Shown here: positions 1-6,140 of the stretch, piece after piece
Position numbering within the stretch: position 1 is the first letter of the stretch
Layout of the letters: each line of letters starts with the position of its first letter
Assembly (NCBI GenBank): GCA_027038385.1
Contig: JALVXE010000109.1
Coordinates: 1-10,484, forward strand
Origin: Thermotogaceae bacterium
Lineage (GTDB): Bacteria; Thermotogota; Thermotogae; Thermotogales; Thermotogaceae
DNA: 10,484 bases
Direction of reading: 5' to 3'
Program-made: the position numbers and the translations under genes
Notes under the pieces: generated by a model
What the model saw: only the letters and a program-made list of their open reading frames with translations
Told to the model about the DNA's origin: nothing
Database searches by the model: none

Positions 1-475
1 TTTTTAAGAAGTCTTCCTTTTCCATCCTGTCAGAATAGTTCTTTCTCTTTATCGCCACCTCCACGGGTATATCTATATAAAAGACTATCTCTGGTCTGAT
101 TCCATAGGTTGCTATTTTGTTCACGTATTCAACTATCTTCAAATTCACTCCTCTTCCATATCCTTGATAAGCTAAAGATGAATCGGAGTACCTGTCAGCT
201 ATGACGAAAGCTCCTCTTTTTAAGGCGGGAATCACCACCCTACTCGTTAGGACACTCCTTGAGGCTAGAAACAAGAACAACTCCGATTCCGGCGTCAGAT
301 CGGATTTCTCATCGAGGAGTATCTTCCTTATCTCCTCACCTTCTGGAGTTCCACCGGGCTCTCTGACCGCTATACATTCTCTGTTCAAGCTCTTTATATA
401 GTCACAAAGTTTCTTTACCTGGGTACTCTTTCCACTGCCATCTATACCTTCGAAGGATACGAAGTGTCCCTTCAT
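1..475 (-). CDS. tmk: Thymidylate kinase (dTMP kinase), C-terminus cut by window edge
   Basis: Phosphorylates dTMP to dTDP with ATP in the cytoplasm, a step in dTTP synthesis. About 158 codons are visible; the frame is open at base 1, so the last part (bacterial Tmk is usually about 200 residues) lies outside. Seen: P-loop FEGIDGSGKSTQ at residues 8-19, the dTMP-binding REPGGT at 38-43, the DRYSDSSLAYQGYGRG block at 94-109, and an arginine-rich LID-like stretch with DRMEK near 149-153. The start is ATG at 475-473, sharing one base with the TGA of the upstream MrpB-type gene (TGATG), with an AGGGGGAT Shine-Dalgarno-like sequence just upstream. It is translationally coupled to the antiporter module, although its job is nucleotide metabolism. 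Identification is firm. Confidence 0.96.
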   Translation of the reverse strand, partial: MKGHFVSFEGIDGSGKSTQVKKLCDYIKSLNRECIAVREPGGTPEGEEIRKILLDEKSDLTPESELFLFLASRSVLTSRVVIPALKRGAFVIADRYSDSSLAYQGYGRGVNLKIVEYVNKIATYGIRPEIVFYIDIPVEVAIKRKNYSDRMEKEDFLK

Positions 476-1101
476 CAGATTATCCCCCTGTGTTTCGAGA
501 ACTCGTAGGTTATTATCCACGTTCCTGCCATGACTTTGAAGTATATCAGGAAATTAGCCAGGGGCACTAGTCGGCTTTTTGTACAGGCTATGATAGCTAT
601 CAGCACAGCCGCTATAGCTCCCAGCAAGATTTTTTCAACGAATGGTACCCTGAATTTTTCAAATTTCGATTCAAACTCATCCATTCCCCTCGATATTCCC
701 ATGAGAAGAAGAGAAGTTCCACCAACTACCCCTGCCGTGAATCCACCACCGGGATACACATGCCCCGTGAGCGCGAGATACGCTGAGGAAATCCCTATGA
801 AAAATCCCATGAACCTTGAAACGAGTTTGAAGATCTCATCGTCGATCTTTCTAACATCGGGTTTACTCGTTATGCTCAGGCCGGATACTATGAGTGAGAA
901 GACGAGAACTTCGAAAACGGTATCGTATGATCTTTGAAAAAGATAAACCGATGTTGTCAAATTTGGAATCCTCGACTCCTCAAAGATTTCTTTGGCCATA
1001 GACTTAGAAGTCTCAAACTTTCCAAACACCGTTGTCAGGATGATGGCTATAGATACGAGAGCGAGAATGACCTCAACCCGTGTATTTTTTAACGATTTCA
1101 C
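475..1101 (-). CDS. mrpB: Fused MbhE-like / MrpB (MnhB) antiporter subunit
   Basis: Membrane subunit of an Mrp/Mbh-type Na+/H+ antiporter module, made of two parts usually carried by separate proteins. Residues 1-78 look like MbhE (the C-terminal end of MrpA): a membrane segment at about 9-26, an extracytoplasmic stretch, then RSYDTVFE (57-64), matching the family's R-x-x-D-T-x-x-E pattern, and a second membrane segment. Residues 92-200 are MnhB/MrpB, with the hallmark GHVYPGGGFTAGVVGG at 113-128 and further hydrophobic segments. The start is GTG at 1101; no ATG, GTG or TTG follows in frame nearby, and a strong GGGGAG lies 6 nt upstream. It overlaps the preceding gene by 29 nt and tmk by 1 nt. 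Family assignment is firm for MrpB and good for the MbhE part. Confidence 0.9.
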   Translation of the reverse strand: MKSLKNTRVEVILALVSIAIILTTVFGKFETSKSMAKEIFEESRIPNLTTSVYLFQRSYDTVFEVLVFSLIVSGLSITSKPDVRKIDDEIFKLVSRFMGFFIGISSAYLALTGHVYPGGGFTAGVVGGTSLLLMGISRGMDEFESKFEKFRVPFVEKILLGAIAAVLIAIIACTKSRLVPLANFLIYFKVMAGTWIITYEFSKHRGII

Positions 1102-1705
1102 GAATCACTCCCCTCTCCTCGAGATCTCTCAAAAAGGCGTTAAAATCTTTTTTCCTTGCGAGAATTCCGTAGAATCCTCTTCTCCATTCTTTTATATTTT
1201 CGAAATCCTCTTTTTTCATGGAAAGGAAATCCTTTTCAGATCCGTCTTTCAGGACGTATACCCGGGTTTCGAGGATCGGAAATCCATCTGTTATTGGTCC
1301 GCACGCTAAATCAAGATATCCTGATTTGAAAGATTCCACCAGATCTTCCGTAGATTCGAACCTCACATATTTCACATCGTATCCCATTTCCTTGGAAAAC
1401 AGGTTGACCAGTTCCTTGAATATCCCGTCCATTCCCCAAGGGTGCTCTTCTATTAGGTATTTCGATGGAGTGTATCCGACCCTTATCACCACGGGGCTTT
1501 TGAGCATCAGTATGTACACAAAGGTTGTGAGCAGACTTCCGAGCATCGCCTCGGCAAGTGCAACATCTGGTGCCATGTAGAGCATGTAGGACCCTATGGC
1601 AAGTATGCTGAGCGAGAGTCTCAATAGAACTGCTCTCGTAGGATCGCTCTGCAATATCACGAAAATCGATATCACGACCATTGTCCAGGAAACGGCTTCC
1701 CTCAT
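1073..1705 (-). CDS. DUF4040 (MbhD-like) membrane domain fused to a solute-binding-protein-like domain
   Basis: 210 residues. The first 70 form three membrane helices (about 4-20, 25-45, 50-70) with PDVALAEA at 46-53, the conserved core of DUF4040/MbhD and of the corresponding part of MrpA. Residues 72-209 resemble an extracytoplasmic amino-acid/polar-solute binding protein (SBP_bac_3 type): VIRVGYTPS (73-81), G94 with FKELVNLFSKEMGY (96-109), FKSGYLDLACGPITD (126-140), then a C-terminal helix pair ending IREIVKKYTG. The part between about 141 and 175, where lobe 2 should be, is much too short. Three helices with the N-terminus inside would place the binding domain outside the cytoplasm. The frame has no stop between domains. 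The ATG at 1705 forms ATGA with the mrpG stop and has AGGATGAG upstream; an ATG further upstream at 1762 would overlap mrpG by 61 nt and adds a non-conserved tail. The ligand is unknown. Confidence 0.85.
   Translation of the reverse strand: MREAVSWTMVVISIFVILQSDPTRAVLLRLSLSILAIGSYMLYMAPDVALAEAMLGSLLTTFVYILMLKSPVVIRVGYTPSKYLIEEHPWGMDGIFKELVNLFSKEMGYDVKYVRFESTEDLVESFKSGYLDLACGPITDGFPILETRVYVLKDGSEKDFLSMKKEDFENIKEWRRGFYGILARKKDFNAFLRDLEERGVIREIVKKYTG
1108..1120 (-). promoter_or_regulatory. Shine-Dalgarno sequence deciding the GTG start of the MbhE-MrpB fusion
   Basis: GAGGAGAGGGGAG ends 6 nt before the GTG at 1101. It supports this start despite the 29-nt overlap with the upstream gene. Confidence 0.65.
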
Positions 1706-1965
1706 CTTCTCATCCTGCTCACAAAAGTTTTTGCCAGGGTATGGGCTATTAATGGCGACCACACGGACAGAAATATTAGAGATAAAAGACTCTTCACGAT
1801 TTCAAACCCGTTCATCGACATTCCAAGAAGCACGAGGGAGAATCCTACGAAATCCGCCGCGCTGACTTTGTGGAGCCTAACGAGGAACCTATTTTCAAGT
1901 GCTCCAAGAGTGCTCCCCAAGACCATGGCGATCAGACCAGTCCAAATTATCACGTTCCCTATCAC
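1702..1965 (-). CDS. mrpG: Mrp antiporter subunit G (MnhG/PhaG)
   Basis: Small 87-residue membrane subunit of the Mrp-type cation/proton antiporter. It has three hydrophobic segments (about 3-22, 38-54, 56-75) and the family signature RLHKVSAADFVGFSLVLLG at 30-48, followed by SPLIAHTLAKTF (69-80), which matches the usual SP-x-x-AH-x-LA-x-A ending of MnhG. Length is normal for the family, slightly short. The start is GTG at 1965, overlapping the mrpF stop as GTGA, with a strong GAGGAGAGGAG upstream; its own TGA overlaps the next ATG as ATGA. Translational coupling on both sides points to stoichiometric complex assembly. Confidence 0.93.
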   Translation of the reverse strand: MIGNVIIWTGLIAMVLGSTLGALENRFLVRLHKVSAADFVGFSLVLLGMSMNGFEIVKSLLSLIFLSVWSPLIAHTLAKTFVSRMRR

Positions 1966-2201
1966 TTTTCTCCTCTCCTCAAAAGGAATATGAGGAAAAG
2001 AATCGTTCCGGCCCCTGAAGCCATGACGTACATCAGTGCTACATCCATCAGGAAACCTTTCCTCAAAGAATACGCCACGAGTGCCGATAGAATTGACACT
2101 TTCACACTGAGGGATGACAGCCCCAAAAGTTTATCCCAAAGGCTTCGCTTAAGCATCATAGTTACTGTCACGATGAGTGCCACCACTGCCATCCAGATCA
2201 T
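1962..2201 (-). CDS. mrpF: Mrp antiporter subunit F (MnhF/PhaF)
   Basis: 79-residue membrane subunit with three predicted helices (about 2-17, 30-45, 52-74). The stretch WDKLLGLSSLSVKVSILSAL (22-41) corresponds to the conserved D-x-LL-x-L-x-x-L-x-x-K region of MrpF, and FLMDVALMYVMASGAGTI (50-67) corresponds to the D-x-A-L-x-Y segment in the third helix. MrpF is a small core subunit of Mrp antiporters and of the equivalent part of membrane-bound hydrogenases (MbhB). The start is ATG at 2201, overlapping the mrpE stop as ATGA, with GGTGAG 5' of it. It ends in the GTGA junction with mrpG. Confidence 0.92.
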   Translation of the reverse strand: MIWMAVVALIVTVTMMLKRSLWDKLLGLSSLSVKVSILSALVAYSLRKGFLMDVALMYVMASGAGTILFLIFLLRRGEK

Positions 2202-2527
2202 CTTCTCACCATCTTATGGATATGGTGATCTGAGTCATCGCTCATCAGGACTATCATATCCGGGACGAGTGTTATGGATAGGACTTCTGATGCTCCGCGA
2301 TTGTTGGGAACTGTCTTAAAAGTTTCACCACAGAGGAACAAGGTGTATATTCCTATGACGATCGATTTCGGTATCGCTACAGCTAGCGCTGAGAACACCT
2401 CAGCAATTTCTCTCCAATTCGGCTTGAACATCTCATGGAAAACAACCGAAGACAATCCAATGGGAATTACATACCATTTAAGGCCGATCAGAGCCATGGA
2501 TAAGGCGTAGCCAATGATTACACTCAA
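2198..2527 (-). CDS. mrpE: Mrp antiporter subunit E (MnhE), short and divergent; TTG start favoured
   Basis: About 109 residues, shorter than usual MnhE (roughly 160). Two or three hydrophobic segments are followed by a soluble tail with SEVLSITLVPDMIVLMSDDS and a terminal histidine-rich HHIHK, matching the MnhE pattern of L-T-x-T-P followed by a short beta region and a V-H-x-x end. Position between mrpD and mrpF supports the assignment. The start is uncertain. TTG at 2527 overlaps the mrpD stop as TTGA, like the two preceding junctions, and lies behind GGGGGTGATC, a near-perfect anti-SD match with rather long spacing. A GTG at 2578 would add 17 residues and overlap mrpD by 55 nt. The first membrane helix of typical MnhE is shortened with the TTG start. 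Confidence 0.82.
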   Translation of the reverse strand: MSVIIGYALSMALIGLKWYVIPIGLSSVVFHEMFKPNWREIAEVFSALAVAIPKSIVIGIYTLFLCGETFKTVPNNRGASEVLSITLVPDMIVLMSDDSDHHIHKMVRR

Positions 2528-3795
2528 CAGAATAAGATCACCCCCGCTAGGAATATCAACCCAAAGGCTACATTCCACTCGACTTTCTCGAGGAATAACT
2601 TTCTATCCCTCTTTATTTTAAGAGTCATTCCGAGTATCGAAAAGAGCGATAGTAGCGATTTGAAAGAAAAGAACGGGAATACAAGAATAATTGGAAAGAT
2701 CGATGATATCTTGAACCCTCCACTGAGTGGTTTCACCCTGGACAAAACAGAGAATATACCAGCTGATGAGATCAAGCTCGACAACATCAAAAGAATGGAG
2801 TGAGATTGATTCTCCGCAAGCGCCCCTAGTGTGAATGGAAATCCTGCGAGTGAAGCTATCGATATGAGTGATAAGATGATATCCGGTTTTGATATAACCC
2901 CTTTTTTGAAATCCCCACTTTTCAGGAAAAGAAAGGTTTTCGCGACGGCGTGGTTCAAGAAATACAGTGATGGGTCCGGAATGGACAGCATCGCGCTTAG
3001 ATGAGCCATCGTGCTGCTGGCGAGAATTTTCTTGTAGTTCTTAGATGAAAACACGACTAGACTTCCAAAGATCGAGAGAGTTTGGAAAACATACACAAGC
3101 TGGTGAGAGTTTCCAAGAACTCGATGGATTGGAAAAACGATTCCTCCTATGAACGCCCCTGAGAACAATGCGGAAAGCTCATCATCCACGCTGGAGTGAA
3201 ATGAGAGTAGCCACGTTCCGAGTCCGAAAACTCCTGCCCTCATCAACATACCGGTTGTTATGAAAGCCATCGAGAACTTGTCCAGCTCTTTTGGTATGGA
3301 AAAGCTTCCGGTTTTCTGGTAAACGATTATAGTTCCGACCAAATAGAGACTCGCCCCAATCGATCCAACTATCAGGTATTTCAACGTACTCCAGAGGACT
3401 TTCTCATCCTTTTTTCTGATGGCCATTAAGCCAGCCTGGACCGATAGGACTTCCATGAGCACGTATATGTTGAACAGATCGTAACTTATAAACGTCGCGG
3501 AAATCGTTAAGATGGATGTCAAAAATAAGATCGCTTCCCTCGCACTCCAGTCCCTTTTGCGAAGTGCCACCATCAGAAACGATATCGATACAGCTAGCAC
3601 AAAAATTCTGGAGTCATTCCCCATCTTGAGGTGCACTCCAAATTTTCCGACGATTTGAACATCTCCAGTTTTGCCCACAAAGAACGCCGCACTCACTATC
3701 ATGGGATAGAGGATGGTTAAGGGCTTTCTGAGAATTCTGAACATAGAAATGGGGGTCAGAGATAGAAGAAACAGGATAATCAGATGGGCTTTCAA
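2524..3795 (-). CDS. mrpD: MrpD-like antiporter subunit (NADH dehydrogenase ND2/4/5 family)
   Basis: 423-residue polytopic protein of the proton-translocating ND2/4/5 (NuoL/M/N, MrpA/D) family, the only large antiporter-like subunit in the window. Kept motifs: DLFNIYVLMEV (106-116) with the helix-5 glutamate E115; LKYLIVGSIGASLYLVG (138-154) with the K-Y pair; and NHAVAKTFLFLKSG (281-294) with H282 and K286. Changed by motif comparison: the helix-7 lysine of K-A/G-x-F-P is R186 in MRAGVF; the lysine usual in the G-x-x-x-K-V-G helix is glycine at about 217; and the lysine of L-A-G-x-P-x-x-x-G-F-x-x-K is E328 in LAGFPFTLGALAE. It is shorter than typical MrpD (about 490). The TTG start at 3795 overlaps the mrpC stop as TTGA, with AAGGATG upstream. 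Confidence 0.9.
   Translation of the reverse strand: MKAHLIILFLLSLTPISMFRILRKPLTILYPMIVSAAFFVGKTGDVQIVGKFGVHLKMGNDSRIFVLAVSISFLMVALRKRDWSAREAILFLTSILTISATFISYDLFNIYVLMEVLSVQAGLMAIRKKDEKVLWSTLKYLIVGSIGASLYLVGTIIVYQKTGSFSIPKELDKFSMAFITTGMLMRAGVFGLGTWLLSFHSSVDDELSALFSGAFIGGIVFPIHRVLGNSHQLVYVFQTLSIFGSLVVFSSKNYKKILASSTMAHLSAMLSIPDPSLYFLNHAVAKTFLFLKSGDFKKGVISKPDIILSLISIASLAGFPFTLGALAENQSHSILLMLSSLISSAGIFSVLSRVKPLSGGFKISSIFPIILVFPFFSFKSLLSLFSILGMTLKIKRDRKLFLEKVEWNVAFGLIFLAGVILFC
2536..2545 (-). promoter_or_regulatory. Shine-Dalgarno sequence favouring TTG 2527 of mrpE
   Basis: GGGGGTGATC, one base off the GGAGGTGATC complement of the 16S 3' end, lies in the last codons of mrpD, 8 nt before TTG at 2527. 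The GGAGG-equivalent part is about 13 nt away, which is long, so support is moderate. Confidence 0.45.
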
Positions 3796-4115
3796 TCTCT
3801 TGTCATCCTTTCGATATCGTCCGAATTCTCCCTGTTGAGTTTCTCAACCAGATCCGAAATTATCGATACAGATAGTGAAAGTATGGAAAAACCTATGACT
3901 ATGGCGGTTATTATGACTGCCTGAGGAATTGGATCCGCGTATTCCAGCTTCCCATCGAATATCGGTGGCTTTGACCCACTGGTGTAGGACGTAGCCACAA
4001 AAAGAAGTACCGATCCTATGTTTGATACTTCTACTGACAGGATCTTCACGAAGACGTTTTTGTTGAAGACAACGCCAAGCGCTCCTATCATTATCATCGC
4101 TAACGCCGCGTTCAA
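3792..4115 (-). CDS. mrpC: Mrp antiporter subunit C (MnhC, NuoK-like)
   Basis: 107-residue, three-helix membrane protein of the NuoK/MnhC family. Seen: ALAMIMIGALGVVF helix 1; NVFVKILSVEVSNIGSVLLF (20-39) with the membrane glutamate E29, equivalent to the NuoK/MrpC glutamate used in ion transfer; and YADPIPQAVIITAIVIGFS (59-77), the MnhC hallmark D-P-x-P-Q-A-x-x-x-T-A-I-V-I-G. Usual length. The C-terminal tail is charged and probably cytoplasmic. The start is TTG at 4115, overlapping the upstream GH130 stop as TTGA, with a full AAGGAGG 10 nt upstream, the best Shine-Dalgarno sequence in the window, so the antiporter block is probably well translated from here. First gene of the antiporter module. 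Confidence 0.94.
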   Translation of the reverse strand: MNAALAMIMIGALGVVFNKNVFVKILSVEVSNIGSVLLFVATSYTSGSKPPIFDGKLEYADPIPQAVIITAIVIGFSILSLSVSIISDLVEKLNRENSDDIERMTRD

Positions 4116-5041
4116 CTCAAGATATCCTCCTTACCCGCAATGAAGATCCCTATGGCGTAATCACTGACACCACCTATCCACACGATATCGTTTCCAAGGT
4201 TTAGGAGTCCACATCCGAATATCACGAGTGCCCTATCACCGTACTCTTCGAGCAGACCATTAGGACAGAGCTTGTGATCCGTGAACTCAACTTTGTTTTT
4301 CTCAATGATTGCAAAGCCGTTTCTGTAAGAAAGATCTTTTCTCATCACGGAATGCCACCCAACAATCCATTTTCCATCCATCTTGATGGAATTTGTTGAC
4401 CAGCCGAGCTTTTCTTCATGGATAGACGGAGTTTTGACCACCTTCAAACCTCTTATCGTGAGGTCCTCGAGATCAGCTTCTCCAATCCATAGAGATAGGG
4501 TTTCGTCTACGTGCGGTCTCGTTAGCATTCTGGCTTTACTTCCCTCTATCTCCAGAAACGTCGAGTCTTTGTTGGATTTTGGATAGAATTTCCCACTTCC
4601 CATGTCGATGGTGAAATATCCAATTCTTTCGATCTTTTGAAAATTGTACTTAGCGAATCCGAGATAGTCTCTTCTTTCCTCACTTGAAAGATCGAAACCC
4701 TTCGCGGTGTACAACATCCAAATCTCGTTATTCACCAGGTGTACCCTCGGATCTTCAACGCCTAAGAGATCTTCTCTGGATTTCGGCCACATTATTATCT
4801 CGACGTCTATAACGTCGGGCAGATCCCCTTCCACGAGCTCCTGAGCACTTATTTTAAAATGCCCTATCGATGACGTGTACTTGTAGTAGTCGAAAACAAG
4901 CCTCGGGAATATGTGAACTTCGTCCCTTATCAAGACAGCCCCGGGATTGAATACGGCTACGGGCTTTCTCGGATATTCGAGAATCCTAAACCTCTCAGGG
5001 GGTATCAAGAATCTCCTTTTGAAAGCATCCTTACATTCCAA
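4112..5041 (-). CDS. GH130-like glycosidase/phosphorylase (beta-mannoside type)
   Basis: About 309 residues with no signal peptide, so cytoplasmic. The family (GH130, five-bladed beta-propeller) cleaves beta-mannosides, often by phosphorolysis. Seen (numbering from the TTG start): FNPGAV (31-36), PRL (46-48), GVEDPRV (94-100) with the likely catalytic acid D97, YTAKG (111-115), RPH (175-177), WHSV with a following Y-x-x-G (229-243), and a terminal blade WIGGVSDYAIGIFIA (288-302) resembling the usual Y-G-A-A-D-x-x-I-G-x-A. The usual G-x-G-x-x-P-x-I loop is replaced by GWSTNSI (213-219), so phosphate use is uncertain. The start is a choice: TTG at 5041 has AGAGGAG with 8 nt spacing and overlaps the upstream gene by 11 nt; GTG at 5074 would add 11 basic residues and overlap by 44 nt. 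Likely substrate: oligosaccharides released by the neighbouring secreted hydrolase (inference). Confidence 0.84.
   Translation of the reverse strand: MECKDAFKRRFLIPPERFRILEYPRKPVAVFNPGAVLIRDEVHIFPRLVFDYYKYTSSIGHFKISAQELVEGDLPDVIDVEIIMWPKSREDLLGVEDPRVHLVNNEIWMLYTAKGFDLSSEERRDYLGFAKYNFQKIERIGYFTIDMGSGKFYPKSNKDSTFLEIEGSKARMLTRPHVDETLSLWIGEADLEDLTIRGLKVVKTPSIHEEKLGWSTNSIKMDGKWIVGWHSVMRKDLSYRNGFAIIEKNKVEFTDHKLCPNGLLEEYGDRALVIFGCGLLNLGNDIVWIGGVSDYAIGIFIAGKEDILS
4126..4132 (-). promoter_or_regulatory. Strong Shine-Dalgarno sequence of mrpC
   Basis: AAGGAGG lies 10 nt upstream of the TTG start of mrpC, inside the end of the GH130 gene. It is a full consensus match, fixes the TTG start, and may let the antiporter block be translated independently of the glycan genes on the same message. 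Confidence 0.75.
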
Positions 5042-6140
5042 CTTCAACACTCCTCTCAAAGACCTTCTTCTCACCGTCGTACCTTACTACGGACAAGGGC
5101 GGGACTTTGTATTCCATTCCGTTCACAGAGACTCTTTCGGTGTTTTCATCTCTGTTAACAATTATCACGGAATCTCCCATCTTCACCCAATCTATGTACG
5201 TTGAGAGTCCGTACGATTTGAGGTCTCTCGGGACGTTTTTGAAAACCTTCATGAATTCAAACGTCGGTCTTTTCTCAACTCTTCCGTTTTTCACCAAGAG
5301 TAGAGACAGCGAGGAATCGTTCACAGTGCTCCAGGTTGATACGTTCCAAAGGTTCAGAACGATCGATCTCAGGTAGATCGAAACCATCCACAAACCAGCC
5401 CATTCTCCTTCCGGTGAGAGATTTCCGTGAAACTTCCAATCCCAGCTCAGGTTGGTCTCTGTCAAGGCAACGGGGATTTTCACGAAGCCATTCAAGTTCT
5501 CGATCTCTTCGTAGAATCTCAAGGGATCTCTCAAGATCTCAGAGATACTCCTTACATGTCCAAAGGGATATCTGTGGATCGAGAAGATGTCCGGTTCGAA
5601 CTTCAAGAACTTCTCGACGGATTTGCGGTTCCTCCATATGGATGTTATATCTGGAAGCATCAGGATATCGCCGTTCTTTTTGAACTTATTGAGAAAGACT
5701 TCGTATTTCTTCAAGACCTCTTCCAAGCCTTCTTTGTCTATCCAACTGCTTTTCAGTTTCGTGTATATGTCCGGCTCGTTTCCTATGGACCATACTATCC
5801 TTTTCTTGTAGATTTTCCTCACTTCATTCACAAACGACAACATTTCCTCCGTGGAATGACCGTTGAGTGGAATCTGAACTATCGGGGTTGCTCCGAGATC
5901 TTCGCAAAGCTTGAAGAAATCCTCAAGTACCCACGTTCTGATCCCGTTTGCGTCGTACCACAGACCACCTATCCTGATGGTGTCGATTTCGAGCTCTTTC
6001 AAAGCGTTTTCAACCGACTTGAAATCCTCAGGTGATAACCTGTCAAAGTACCAGTAGTTTACACCGAAGAAATTCCCACCTATTGAAAACATCACGACTG
6101 GTATCAGAAATATCAGAACCGCCTTGATATCTCCCACCAC
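5031..6140 (-). CDS. Secreted or membrane-anchored clan GH-A glycoside hydrolase (GH79/GH39-like)
   Basis: 369 residues. Residues 1-22 are a short basic start and a hydrophobic run (AVLIFLIPVVMFSIGG), a signal peptide or anchor. The body reads as a (beta/alpha)8 barrel: IDTIRIGGLWYD (52-63); VWSIGNEPDIY (116-126) with the N-E-P acid/base E122; PDIFSIHRYPFG (183-194); and VALTETNLSWDW (224-235) with the probable nucleophile E228. Two glutamates after strands 4 and 7 define retaining clan GH-A. RIGG and the GNEPD and HRYP motifs are closest in my memory to GH79, but the family and substrate cannot be settled by eye. Residues about 308-360 form a small beta domain, usual in GH39/GH79-type enzymes. 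Start GTG at 6140 (or GTG 6137) behind GATAGGTGG; it overlaps the upstream porin-like gene by 28 nt. Confidence 0.82.
   Translation of the reverse strand: MVGDIKAVLIFLIPVVMFSIGGNFFGVNYWYFDRLSPEDFKSVENALKELEIDTIRIGGLWYDANGIRTWVLEDFFKLCEDLGATPIVQIPLNGHSTEEMLSFVNEVRKIYKKRIVWSIGNEPDIYTKLKSSWIDKEGLEEVLKKYEVFLNKFKKNGDILMLPDITSIWRNRKSVEKFLKFEPDIFSIHRYPFGHVRSISEILRDPLRFYEEIENLNGFVKIPVALTETNLSWDWKFHGNLSPEGEWAGLWMVSIYLRSIVLNLWNVSTWSTVNDSSLSLLLVKNGRVEKRPTFEFMKVFKNVPRDLKSYGLSTYIDWVKMGDSVIIVNRDENTERVSVNGMEYKVPPLSVVRYDGEKKVFERSVEVGM
5050..5056 (-). promoter_or_regulatory. Shine-Dalgarno sequence favouring TTG 5041 of the GH130-like gene
   Basis: AGAGGAG ends 8 nt before TTG at 5041, a better arrangement than the AAGG before the GTG at 5074. 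It lies in the 3' end of the GH-A gene. Confidence 0.5.

Noticed and set aside
530..937. 135-codon plus-strand open frame
   Set aside because: Antisense shadow of the MbhE-MrpB fusion; low-complexity Ser/Thr/Pro-rich translation without a domain.
1073..1507. A separate solute-binding gene starting at ATG 1507 inside the DUF4040 gene
   Set aside because: The frame is continuous with no stop, and an internal start would leave the binding domain without a signal peptide or ribosome binding site.
1706..1762. ATG at 1762 as the start of the DUF4040-SBP gene
   Set aside because: It would overlap mrpG by 61 nt and add a polar tail not expected in DUF4040; ATG 1705 has an ATGA overlap and a good ribosome binding site.
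475..4115. Respiratory complex I or membrane-bound hydrogenase operon
   Set aside because: No NuoH-like, Fe-S or NiFe subunits are present, and MnhC, E, F, G and B marks identify an Mrp-type module.
5427..6035. 202-codon plus-strand open frame
   Set aside because: It lies wholly inside the GH-A gene on the other strand, has no recognisable motif, and the minus-strand reading has catalytic motifs and coupled neighbours.
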